Part shown: positions 9,614 through 18,823 of the stretch, one piece after another | How the letters are laid out: each line of letters begins with the position of its first letter | Numbering within the stretch: the stretch's first letter is position 1 | Assembly: GCA_023053575.1 (NCBI GenBank) | Contig: JAKZAP010000017.1 | Coordinates: 4,223,501 to 4,287,500 of the forward strand | DNA from: Branchinecta lynchi | Taxonomy: Eukaryota > Arthropoda > Branchiopoda > Anostraca > Branchinectidae | Direction: 5' to 3' | Length of the DNA: 64,000 nt | Made by a program: the position numbers and the translations under genes | The notes under the pieces: generated by a model | Database searches by the model: none | The model's input: only the letters and a program-made list of their open reading frames with translations | Told to the model about the DNA's origin: nothing

Positions 9614-11136
9614 TCAGACAGATTTCGATATCGAGGATTTGAAGGCTTTCGTTATAAGATTGTAATTGTGACCAAGTATTATTCTGCAGGCTCTCTTCTG
9701 CAGTCGTTCGATTTTGGCATCCTGAGATTTACTTAAGCCAGGATGCCAAATTTGGCAGCCGTACTCTGAAATGGGCCTTACATAATTTTTATAAAGCGTC
9801 ACTAGTTCATGTCGTGGAACCCCAAACCGCTTCAGGTAAGAAAATGAACGAAGGGTGGCACAGCTATTTTTCACTATTTTTCCCACTTCACTTTTCCATT
9901 GGAGGTTATTATCCAGAATGATGCCAAGAATTTTTACAGAATTTTCAGTTTTCATCGACGATTCTGACTCGACTGTTTGAAGTACTTGTTTAGTGAGGCT
10001 GAGTTCTAATTTGACATCCCAGCATTGCTGATGGAGATTGGCGATCATGTCATTGAGCATCCGATCTTCATTGCTTCGAATATCACGTAGAAGAGGAAGT
10101 GTGAGGTCATCAGCAAACTTTAAATGGTTTCCTATGTTCATCATGAGTTTGTTGACTACCATCAAAAACGCCAAGGGCCCGAGACGAATCCCTTGTGGTG
10201 CGCCACAAGTTATCCTAACAGGCGGTGAAATGTCTTCATTGTTGAGCTGTACACAGTGTGATCGGTCAGTGAGAAAACTAGCGATCATCCGAACAAGGAA
10301 TTTACGTGCACCCATGTCTATAGCAGCAATTACAACTTTTCCGTGATCGAGGTAGTCAAACGCTTTAATGAGGTCGGCGATCAGGAGGTCTACGTAAGAG
10401 TTTGCCTTTTCAAGATGCTTAAGGACGTCGTCAAGCATGAGTGCGAGATAATGGATTGTGCTGTGACCAGGCCTAAAGCCAAATTGTCGAATGTCTAGAG
10501 AGTCTTCTATGTCACTGTACAGCCAGCAAAATAAGAAACCTTCAAAGACCTTTGAAAAAATCATTGTTTTCGAAATTGGTCTCAAATCCGTAAGGCCAGT
10601 AGGGTTCGACATTTTTGGAATGGGGGTGATGAAAGCTTGTTTAAAAGCTGACGGGTAAATTCCTTCTATCAAAGACTGGTTGAATATAGCAGCAAGTGGA
10701 GCAGCCAATGCTTTTGCACAGGGGACGATAATCTTCGCCGGGACTTCATTTGGTGTGCTGGCCTTATTGAGATCAATCTTACTTAGCTCATCTTTCACCT
10801 GCTCTGGAGAAATCGTTGGGATTTGAACTACCTCTTCTTCACGAGGTGGAAGCTCAGTGAGAGGCCCGTGTTTCCGGCAAATATCAGCAAAGAATGAGTT
10901 GATCTCTTCAGGAGAGAACGGTTCGCCATCATCCCGGAGAAGCTTCTTTGGCTTCATGTTTCTGATACCATGTTGTTTACGGGCATCCCGACATTTCCTG
11001 ACTATGATCTTGCCTATTTTCTTTGCCTCTTCTTTATTCCCGTTCGCAAAGAGACGATCCCTCTGTTTGATAAGGCGTCTTATCTCATCAGTTACCCACG
11101 GTTTACCGCGAATATTTACAGTTTTCAGTTTTTCAG
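9614..11136 (-). CDS. LINE ORF2, reverse transcriptase domain
   Basis: RT in the minus frame. The frame is open upstream of its first Met (10957), with RGKPWVTDEIRRLIKQRDRLF, the usual linker after the endonuclease. RT motifs in order: NKASTPNEVPAKII, ITPIPKMSN, LRPIS (motif 1-2), FGFRPGHST, LIADLIKAFDYLDH (motif A, catalytic Asp), CGAPQGIRLGPLAF (motif B), HLKFADDLTL (motif C, two Asp), then VKILGIILDNNLQW and the thumb region ending YGCQIWHPGL and LQKRACRIIL. All three catalytic Asp are present. It would act at target-primed reverse transcription of its own RNA. It ends early by a frameshift near 9614. Confidence 0.9.
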
Positions 11137-11179
11137 GAAAAAAACATCATATCCCTCCCACAGCAACTGAAGAAATAGG

Positions 11180-12121
11180 TCAGTCATTGAGCTTCATCAT
11201 ATAGTTCCAGTTTAGGTTTTCCAACCATGATTTGTATTGATCGATAGCATCGGTAGTTACTGGTCTGTATTTGAAGGTTTCATAATGTTTGGGAGGCTTG
11301 TATCCGTTTGGTTCAAGGAGGACAATGAGATGATCACTGCGACCCAGTGGATGAATCGTGAAAGGGTCTTGGAAAAATTCATCGCAGTTTGTGAAAATCA
11401 TGTCCAGAATATTTTCTTTTCTTGTACTGCATCTGACTACCTGCTTCAGTAATAGTGTCTCAGAGACCCACTTCGGACTGATGCTGTTGAAATCCCCACC
11501 GACAAGCAGAGCGCAATATGGGTACTTGCTCCGGAACCAGTCTATGCAATCCTGTAAGTATCTTACTAAGTCTTTCTTGAACGGTCCATTTGGTGGATAG
11601 TATACCACACCGTAAATGACACAGCCGAAAACAGCTGGAAGTACTTTAGAGCGAACCCAGATCCAGATAACTTCTAGCTCTCTACTTCTAGGTATAGGCG
11701 GTTGCATGATCCGGTGTCTAAGGTCAGACTTACAGACAATACCTACGCCTCCTCCGTGCTGGACAGAAATCCCGTCTGCATCACATCGTGGTAAAATATA
11801 CGTACTGTACCCATCAATTACCGCCATGTCAGCCGAGTGAATCCAAGTTTCGGTCACAGCAGCGATATCAATCTTCCTGTCGTGGACAAGTACTTCTAGT
11901 TCTTCAACCTTATTTCCTAGTGACTGAGCGTTGATTAGGGCATACTTAGGAAAGAGGTGTCCAGGATTATCTGAACGATTGTACAGCACATTAGCTACAA
12001 ACTCGGCTGAATTTGTTGGTTTGGCAGGTTGCTCCGTTACTCGCTCGTTTCGGGCAATGTCTGACATGCCTGAGGTCGAGCTACAGCCGCGTACGTCATC
12101 TGACCTGGAATCTGCATCCAT
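11180..12121 (-). CDS. LINE ORF2, APE-type endonuclease domain
   Basis: 313 codons on the minus strand. An acidic/Ser leader is followed by the APE-like endonuclease: ALINAQSLGNK (Asn motif), AAVTETWI (catalytic Glu), GGGVGIVCK, GVVYYPPN, LLVGGDFNSI (GDFN motif), NILDMIFTN and LGRSDHLIVLL (SDH motif). These residues nick the target DNA for retrotransposition. It stops at TGA 11180-11182 in the same frame as the RT. A neighbouring frame runs through the gap as DLFLQLLWEGYD, so two compensating single-base changes (about 11180 and about 11130-11137, at a poly-A run) explain the break better than a true stop. Confidence 0.9.
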   Translation of the reverse strand: MDADSRSDDVRGCSSTSGMSDIARNERVTEQPAKPTNSAEFVANVLYNRSDNPGHLFPKYALINAQSLGNKVEELEVLVHDRKIDIAAVTETWIHSADMAVIDGYSTYILPRCDADGISVQHGGGVGIVCKSDLRHRIMQPPIPRSRELEVIWIWVRSKVLPAVFGCVIYGVVYYPPNGPFKKDLVRYLQDCIDWFRSKYPYCALLVGGDFNSISPKWVSETLLLKQVVRCSTRKENILDMIFTNCDEFFQDPFTIHPLGRSDHLIVLLEPNGYKPPKHYETFKYRPVTTDAIDQYKSWLENLNWNYMMKLND

Positions 12122-13023
12122 GGATGGTAATTCGCGGGCTGCGAAATCTGCTGAGCGGGTGGGCGTAATGTATTGTCGGCGGGAAAACCTGGAGCAATAT
12201 TGGGAGCTGAGATTGAAAAGGTCCGAGGTAATGCTTGATGCGGACTCGGATGGTTGATAAGTGGTGGATGCCTGAACTGGATACCTCCGTAGTTTCCCTG
12301 GACATAGTTTTCCCTATCGTATTGTCCTTGCTCTGACAACGATAGACCATGAGCCATTGGCGCATGTGGCATGGCGAAGTAACCGCGGTTGAGGTTGGAG
12401 TCCATTTGTGAAGGATAGGTGGCAAAGGAGTTTGCTGCAAGTGAGGGCGTGTTGAAGTAAAAAGGATATGGATTCGGACCATAGACTGGCTGAGTCATCC
12501 TTGGTAAACTCGCAGATTCAAGATTTGTTCTTTTATCAAGGTTTAATGGTTCGGGAAGGTGAAGGTACTTGCACGATGAGCCACTTTTGCAATTACCTGC
12601 ACTGTGACGGCGGCACAGATCAGGATGGTCAAAGGTACAGCCACTCCGATAACATCTTTGACCACTCATTACAGTCTTGCATAGATGCAAAAATCTGCAT
12701 TTCCTCCCGTTCCGGCAAGATCCCTTCTGAAAAAAGCTGCAGAGCCTAGTCTTCAATAATCTTCTTCCTTCTGGTCTGCTGCGCGTTCCAGATCTTTCTG
12801 ATGAAATTGCATCCGTTGATCGCTCCTTCGTAGGTTCTAGTGCTGCATCATCAATTACAATATGAACATCGTCAGTAGTTTCAGCCGATACAGCTGGTGT
12901 ACTGGTATCCTGCGAAGCTTCAGTGGACACCAATAGTGCTTCAAGAATGGTCACCTTTTCTTGTAAGTGCTGTATCTCCTTTCCTTGTTCAGCGACTGCA
13001 CTGGTAAGAGTTAGAAGTTTCAT
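12037..13023 (-). CDS. LINE ORF1 with three CCCH zinc fingers
   Basis: 328 codons on the minus strand. A short coiled-coil-like N-terminus (AVAEQGKEIQHLQEKV) is followed by three fingers: C-x7-C-x5-C-x3-H in LCSFFQKGSCRNG, C-x8-C-x4-C-x3-H in CKTVMSGQRCYRS, and C-x7-C-x5-C-x3-H in CRRHSAGNCKSGS. The C-terminal half is Pro/Asn/Gln/Tyr-rich and disordered. CCCH fingers usually bind RNA, which suits an ORF1 that packages LINE RNA, but most LINE ORF1s carry CCHC knuckles or RRMs instead. It overlaps the start of ORF2 by 85 bp in another frame, so ORF2 translation may depend on reinitiation or frameshifting. Confidence 0.85.
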   Translation of the reverse strand: MKLLTLTSAVAEQGKEIQHLQEKVTILEALLVSTEASQDTSTPAVSAETTDDVHIVIDDAALEPTKERSTDAISSERSGTRSRPEGRRLLKTRLCSFFQKGSCRNGRKCRFLHLCKTVMSGQRCYRSGCTFDHPDLCRRHSAGNCKSGSSCKYLHLPEPLNLDKRTNLESASLPRMTQPVYGPNPYPFYFNTPSLAANSFATYPSQMDSNLNRGYFAMPHAPMAHGLSLSEQGQYDRENYVQGNYGGIQFRHPPLINHPSPHQALPRTFSISAPNIAPGFPADNTLRPPAQQISQPANYHPWMQIPGQMTYAAVARPQACQTLPETSE

Positions 13024-13277
13024 GGAAAGACTATCACTGCTAATATCTTCGTCTTTGCTGCTACTTTTCCTCCTTCCTCCATCTTAATAAAGCAAACTGG
13101 TTATTCGCCAGACACAATACTTTGAGATTAACGGCCACTATGGTTAAATTTAGACCGTTAAACTTCTTCCACAGGTATAGTCCAACGGTCACTATCGACG
13201 GTTGAAACGATCACTTTATTATTGCTCAAACTCAACCGGAAATCGCGACTGCTCGCTTTGACGGTTGAGAGAAGACT

Positions 13278-13370
13278 GAAGTAACCGCGGTTGAGGTTGG
13301 AGTCAATTTGTGAAGGATAGGTGGCAAAGGGGTTGCTGCAAGTGAGGGCGTGTTGAAGTAAAAAGGATAT
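13278..13370 (-). repeat. Second copy of a 94-bp ORF1 segment
   Basis: Nearly identical to 12376-12469, which lies inside LINE ORF1; it differs by about one substitution and a one-base deletion. It sits about 200 bp upstream of the LINE 5' end in the same orientation, without the rest of ORF1. It may be the end of an older, more deleted copy of the same LINE, or a local duplication. Confidence 0.85.
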
Positions 13371-13494
13371 TGTTGAGACGATCACATTTCTTACGACTGA
13401 AAATGCCCACCAAAAATTCCAACAACTAAAAATACCCACGGTTCAAGATGCCCAAGATTGGATAGTATGAGGTTTTCAGTCCGTATTTCAATCA

Positions 13495-13860
13495 ATCAGT
13501 TTATTTCTTGCCAATATCATCATAAGATAGTATGGACACGTCACAAAGAAGACAATAACAACACGCACAATTGAGGTTAAGCAGAAATTCACAGTGGGTA
13601 TCTGCAAACGCAAACAGTGCAAGGATTGCTGTCTGGCGTTCCATTCCCTTTTGGCTCTTTTCACATGGTACAGGCAGGTCGATGACAGTCCATTTTCTCC
13701 AGAAATGCAAAATTGGACTGACATTCTCGTCACAGTACATTGAGTCTTGCTTGTTTCATACTTGAAGGCAAAGCATATTGACACATGATATGAACTTGGT
13801 CGTTTTAGGTTGTGAGAAGCCAAAGGACTAGTTTGAATTAATAGGAGTGTGGTACTACAT
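13495..13860 (-). mobile_element. Likely LINE 3'-end fragment
   Basis: On the minus strand the sequence ends with GGCAAGAAATAAAC then TGATTGATTG, the same kind of GATT-repeat tail seen at the 3' ends of LINEs at 5504 and 9270. The frames in front (for example one with EWNARQQSLHCL) are short and frameshifted and could be a decayed LINE C-terminus. No RT motif remains, so this rests mainly on the tail. Confidence 0.4.
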
Positions 13861-14559
13861 ATCTGGTGTATTTGCTCGGCTTTAATTCTATTTATTCATT
13901 TTTTTACCTTATTTTTTTGAAAAGCACAAGGGTAAAGGCTTTCTTTTTGGCAACTCTTTGAGGAACCATGAGTTAGTAATTTACTTGGATTAAAAGTGAC
14001 TTATTTGCAGATGACTTGACTTGGCTTCGCTAAGGTTTAGTAGATTTTTAGCCAGTTTAGGTCCATCATTAGTTTATCCTGTTTCTTCAGTATTATTTGA
14101 AGATGCTTTACGGTAAATTGGTATAAAAGTTTTCTACAAACCTGTAAAGATTCTGTCGATCCATCATTCCAAGAAGACCATGTGACTTCATAAAAATGCC
14201 TCCATTGACTGCACTCCTGTTGAAGAACACGGGAAGATTTCCTTCACAGGGCAATTCTTCTGGTTGTTACCCTTGGCAGTGGGCAGTCTTCTGAGCTGGT
14301 TTTACAATCAGGGATAGAGCAACGACTGATATTCTCCATATCTTACCTCGACCAAAATATGGGCTTGAAAAATCGCATTTGGTCGACAGTTTTAAACTTT
14401 CGCGGGCGAACTGTGGACAGATTCACCATGGGAAAGCGTCCACATTCCCAACATCCGTGGACAGAATGAAAATCCCCAATGGAAGTTGTAATAATTCAAT
14501 GTATTTGAATTCTAAGATTTAAATATAAGTTGCCTGGTCGGTTAAATTTTAACAATTAA
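13861..14559. other. No gene recognised
   Basis: AT-rich sequence without an open frame of note, inverted repeat or match to another part of the window that I could see. Confidence 0.4.
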
Positions 14560-15818
14560 TTCTAGGTTACAGTGAAAGACCATCACCATAGGCCATTCTA
14601 GCAGCTCATGAAAATGGCAATGCTTAGGAACCGATTATCGAACAACGACACGAACCAAACTTTTCTTATCATCGAAAAAACCGGAAACAAAATAGGTACA
14701 CATACTAGGAAAAGTCGGAAGCCCGGAGATGATGATGGTGTAATCGCCGACTGTTAGTTACAAGTCTGTTACTTGTCTCACAGTTGGTCCATCTCCCCGT
14801 GATAGACATAGTATCAAATTGTTTGCAATTTTAATACACCAGAAAACAGGAGTAGGATTAATAGGTACACCAACTAGCTAAAGTTACAAGCCCCTCATCG
14901 CTGAAAATTATTATGGTCTAACAGTCGATTTTTGCTTCCAAGTAATAAAAAAATACAGAATGTCGGATGTAAGAACTAAATTGATTTTGCAGCCAGTTGA
15001 ACTTTATCCTTTTCAATCGCCGACATCGTGTCTGGTGAAAACTTGGAACATTGTCTTAGGTAATCTAGTTGGTATTATAGAGCTTTCCGTAACTTTTGCC
15101 ACTCTGCTAATTATTTCGAAACTATGTCGTTGTTTTACATTATCATTTGTATCCGTTACGTTAACACGATCGGAAACCTCTCGCCGCCGACGATGATTAT
15201 GGTATAACAGCCAATTGTTCCTTACAAGAGTTACGATTCCCTAACATGTCTCACAATTGGGTTCCGCCTATTCTTTGTTTGAGTTTGTACCCTACCACTA
15301 AAGTTGTCAACCCCTCCAAGACTTAACTCCATGTTACAGTGATAGACCAAGGAGACTGAGTTTCTTAACCTCTGATTTATGGAGATAAAAAAAAAAAACG
15401 GCACCATCTTTCACAAGTTTCTAGCCACTCGTGAACCCCTTCTAGCAACTAGTTGATACTTACAAGTCCATCTCCCCTTAATGGACATGGTACCAAACTG
15501 TTTTCGCGATCAAATACCCAGAAGAAATAATAGGACCAATATGTACACTAACTACCAACATTGCTAACCCCTCATGGCCGAAGATGACAGCCGTCTAACA
15601 GCCGACTGTTGCTTATGAGTACCCTATATATCTCACGATTGGGATTGCGCTATTTTTGGTTATGGTGTGTACCTCACTACTGAAGTTGTCAAACCCAACA
15701 AACTTTCAAACTGTTGTATATCATGAAGGAAATTTTGTATCAAAAACCAGATGGCATATAGTTTGATCAGCCATCGAGGGCTACCGAAAGTCTTTAATTT
15801 TTTTTTTATATCTGTATT
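14560..15818 (-). repeat. Element E, distal part (decayed tandem units)
   Basis: Units carrying 'tacaagtc..cttgtctcaca.ttgg', 'gatagacat.gta.caaa.tgttt', 'aggtacac.aactagc' and 'cc.ctcat.gc.gaagatgat' recur several times. The reverse complement matches 63350-64000 closely, including CGATAGCC/CGATGGC, TGATCAAA, CTATATGCCATC and TTCCTTCATGA, in the same order. This is the right-hand remainder of an element whose left part lies at 26454-27370, pushed apart by the LINE insertion between them. Non-coding. Confidence 0.75.
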
Positions 15819-15899
15819 GAATGAATTACTTTATTTCAGCAAAAGCCATATATCTACACGCTAACAAGAAAAACAAAACAAAAATAACACAAACAATTT

Positions 15900-16289
15900 C
15901 TACGGTTTGGCCAGGGCCGTCCGGTAGATGATTTTCCATGATGGTAATTCATGGAAAACATGACTAGCAATAAAAGCAATCAGATCATTTTCCGACTCAA
16001 TCACTCTTAGGTAAAGCGACGCTTTGGCCTTTCGAAGAATTTCCTGGAAAGTCGAACAATTTCGGGTAACCATTTCCGAACTGACACTACACAATCTAGG
16101 CAGTCTAAACATACGGCGAAAAACCTTGTTGTATGCAATCTTTAGGCGATCCAGCACTCCATCAGGACAATCTGAAATATTTTCAAGACCGTACATCTGG
16201 TAGCAATACGTCTTGAACAAACGTAGCTTCACTCCCGGACCAACAGTCGAGAACTTTCGAAGTAGTAGGTTCCCACGCTTGTAGATGTT
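15900..16289 (-). CDS. LINE RT, C-terminal piece displaced by LTR insertion
   Basis: The minus-strand frame is open from the LTR boundary (16285) and reads KRGNLLLRKF, then KLRLFKTYCYQMYG and KVFRRMFRLPRL, ending ELPSWKIIYRTALAKP. Each block aligns with the C-terminal third of the LINE protein at 4488-5420 (CKRGNVLIWKF, LCLFRTYCYQLFG, IFRRLLKLSRF, LPLWRHLL). It continues in frame from the RT piece ending at 24671 once the LTR element and one TAGA copy are removed. So this is the 3' part of the same ORF, not a gene of its own. Confidence 0.9.
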   Translation of the reverse strand, partial: NIYKRGNLLLRKFSTVGPGVKLRLFKTYCYQMYGLENISDCPDGVLDRLKIAYNKVFRRMFRLPRLCSVSSEMVTRNCSTFQEILRKAKASLYLRVIESENDLIAFIASHVFHELPSWKIIYRTALAKP

Positions 16290-16864
16290 ACGGTGATGCC
16301 ATCTGCATTCCGTACGTTTTCCTTATGCCGCCGCTAGGCAGCGTTACTCCCTTCCATTGCCTGTGTCTTTTATCTTTTATACCGTCGCGGCCACTCTTTC
16401 GTATTACTTATTAACTCTCTGGCCACGCCGGGTGTGAGTCACCTTCTTCTAAAGACTTCTTTCCCGGTTCCCGGCCGGGTAACAACTCTTTTCACTTAAA
16501 GATTGTTCTTTTGTAAGTACATCTATTAATAAAACCTTTTGTTTACTTACGGACCATAGGTCACTTCTATGAGTCTTTGTTAAGCTCCTTAGAGTGGGCT
16601 GGCCTGTAAGGCCTAGTGTATGATGGGTGGATGATAACCTGTTTTGTGTTCGGTATGCAAACCATAGTGTGAATCGACCAGGGGAATCCATAATGAACCC
16701 GTGAAGTTCTGCACGTGTAGTAGGCCACCAACGCCCTAGGCCATCCTGACTCCGATGATTGTTTACCTGGACATTTACCATCTTATGTCCGGCTTAATAC
16801 ACCCCTCGCCATAACATCAGGTTTGAGAGTGCAAACTCCATATACAAATACAGTCATCGTAACA
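16286..16864 (+). repeat. 5' LTR (579 bp)
   Basis: Begins TGTTACGGTGATG and ends CATCGTAACA, with short terminal inverted TGTTA/TAACA. It contains a T-rich TTTTATCTTTTATACC stretch near the 5' side and AATAAAACC near 16530 as a plausible polyadenylation signal. By eye it differs from the 3' LTR only by A/T in 'gggtggatgataa' and A/C in 'ggcttaataca'. The 110-codon minus-strand frame in it is a by-product. Confidence 0.95.
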
Positions 16865-17014
16865 ATGGTTTCAGAAGTGGGATTTGGATTTTTTCCCCGC
16901 ACCATTGTCGTATCAATGATATAAGAAGTGGATTTTGGATTTTTTTTTTTTCCCCACACCATTGTCGTAACTATGGTACATGAAGTGGGTTTTTGGATTT
17001 TTTTCCCCATTGCT
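16850..17014 (+). repeat. Triplicated LTR/PBS-junction motif
   Basis: The block 'ca(t/c)(c)gtcgta-(aca/tca/act)-ATGgt....GAAGTGG...ttggatttttt.cccc' occurs three times. GAAGTGG starts at about 16874, 16925 and 16982, so the period is 51-57 bp. The first copy spans the true LTR end and primer site; the next two carry degraded primer-site-like sequence after a degraded copy of the LTR end. Confidence 0.8.
16866..16883 (+). promoter_or_regulatory. Primer binding site, tRNA-Leu-like
   Basis: One base after the 5' LTR, TGGTTTCAGAAGTGGGAT is in the position and starts with the TGG expected for pairing to a tRNA 3' CCA. It resembles the complement of a tRNA-Leu 3' end (TGGTGTCAGAAGTGGGA, from memory) with one mismatch. 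This would prime minus-strand DNA synthesis. Confidence 0.7.
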
Positions 17015-17040
17015 TTATTATAATAATAGGTTAAAAGTAA

Positions 17041-18823
17041 ATTTGCAATTTTTTTTTGTCGAAGAATGTAAAGTAAAATTTTCTGATTTTTTTTTCTTCG
17101 AAGAATGAAAGTAAAAACTTTGGATTTTTTTTTTCGAAGAACGTAAACTAAAATTTTTGGGAATTTGTTTATTGTTTGGAATAAATTATAGGTTTAATAG
17201 CAAGAATGGGGAATTATTATAAGATTTAAGGGGGAAAATAACTTAAAAATTAAATTTTGGTCGATTTACGCTTTGGTTTGTAGTACTGGACTTTTTTATC
17301 GTTTAGTTTAAAGTAAGCGTTACCTTATGACAACTTAGGCCTAATATCCCCATTTTTCTTGAGGTATGCCCCAGATAAGTGAGGCAAGTCCTCTATTTAT
17401 GAGTAAAAATATGGGTAATAATATTTTTATTTTGGGTAATTAAGGATATTTATTAGGTGAGGTTCCACTAATAGCATGATTGATGGGTCCATTAAGATTG
17501 CATTTGCCAGAAGTTTTGTAACTTCTTGGGCTGGTTAATAGTTAGTATGACTGTTACATATTATTTTTTGATGAATATTTATGATATATTATTCCCTGAT
17601 CAGGAATTTATCTTTCATGAATTATGTGGAGCATTTTCATAGGTATTTTTCACCAGTGGTTTTGTTGTCATCGTTGTTTGTGTTAGTCAGGAATCGCGAC
17701 CTGAGCTAACAAATAGCCTCACAGATTAGAATTTTGTATGGAAATGGATGTTACGTCCATATTTTCCTGTTATGACAGGAATTATGACCTGTTCTGACAT
17801 TACAGATGATGTTTATGAATGTGAATATAGTTTAGTGGTACGATTGTGTCCCCTATTTTTTTTTAGTCATCCTTCTTTGCTGCCAGTTTATCCGTTATGT
17901 TTACTTTATAACTGGGTTGGTTAGCTAAGTTGGAGACCCTCCCCCCCTTGTATGCTTGTTGATATGGTATCAGTAGGCCTCACTTTTTTTTTAGTCAACC
18001 TACTTTCCTGGCAATGTATCCCTTATGTTTCCTTAATAAGTGGGTCGTTAGGTTAAGTTGGGAGACCCTTCCCCCCCTATAGGCATATTTATTGAGATGA
18101 ATTGTGGTGCTATTAGTCCCTGTGTTATTATGTTCCCCTCTCCCTGAGATATAGCACCACTGTTCTAAGACCTTTGTCAGAAGGCAAGAAGGTATTAGCC
18201 TTTATTATAAGGCTTTATTGAGAGATGATGAGTCACATTGTGACCATGCCCCTTCACGTAGTTTTATTATTCCCCCCTCCCCCTTACCTGATGGGCTATT
18301 CTCTTAATGATAGAGATTTGTATATGACATTGAAGTCATAGTGAGTGAACTAAAAAGTAATGTCATAGGTTAAGGACCATGTATCTTTCTATGAGGCTGT
18401 ATGTTAAACAAACAATGAATAACCCATTTGTGTGAGATGTTTTTTTATATGATATGTAATATTCCAGTCATATTTCTTAGTTTTTTGACAAAAATATTCT
18501 TCAAGAATTAAAAATACCTCATAAAATGAGAGATTTATGTGGTAATAATTCACATTTGGTATTTAGGTTAGAAGAGTTGGAACCTCACATATTTTTTTTT
18601 TACAAGTTGTCATATGGTAGTGTTTACTTTATTGGTTGTTGCCCCCATTGTATATTGGTCCCTGGTCAGTCTTCTCTTTTCTCTCATATTTTTTTTTTGA
18701 ATCTCATTTGGGAGATTTCTCTTTGATATTTTTGTTTATTACATTGAATTAAATCTAAAAAGTAAGAAGTATTCTGATTATATTGAATAAGTTAAAGATA
18801 TAAAGATAGTATCTAGCTTATTC
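17041..18823 (+). other. LTR element leader, AT-rich and repetitive
   Basis: 1.8 kb between primer site and gag with no coding frame of note. It starts with three T-rich units containing TCGAAGAA(T/C)GTAAA (17041-17160). A ~110-bp direct repeat follows (17857-17965 and 17983-18099), each copy with TTTTTTTTAGTCA, TTATGTTT and GGAGACCCTCCCCCCC-like sequence. A long leader of this kind can hold packaging signals, but none is identifiable here. Confidence 0.7.

Larger units (their letters stand above)
9270..13080 (-). mobile_element. Nearly full-length LINE, jockey/CR1-type
   Basis: Minus-strand non-LTR element in the order ORF1 (zinc fingers), APE endonuclease, reverse transcriptase, C-terminal domain, 3' UTR. 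Its 3' end, on the minus strand, is AATAAAATTGATTGATTGAAC (split here as AATAAAATTG and ATTGATTGAAC), a short GATT tail like those at 5504 and 13495. ORF1 and ORF2 overlap by 85 bp in different frames. The only breaks seen are a pair of compensating frameshifts between endonuclease and RT and one near the C-terminus, so the copy is fairly young. The 5' edge is approximate. Confidence 0.85.

Noticed and set aside
16449..16781. 110-codon minus-strand frame, repeated at 24255-24587
   Set aside because: Both are the same stretch of the LTR read backwards; they are duplicates because LTRs are duplicates, not a gene family.
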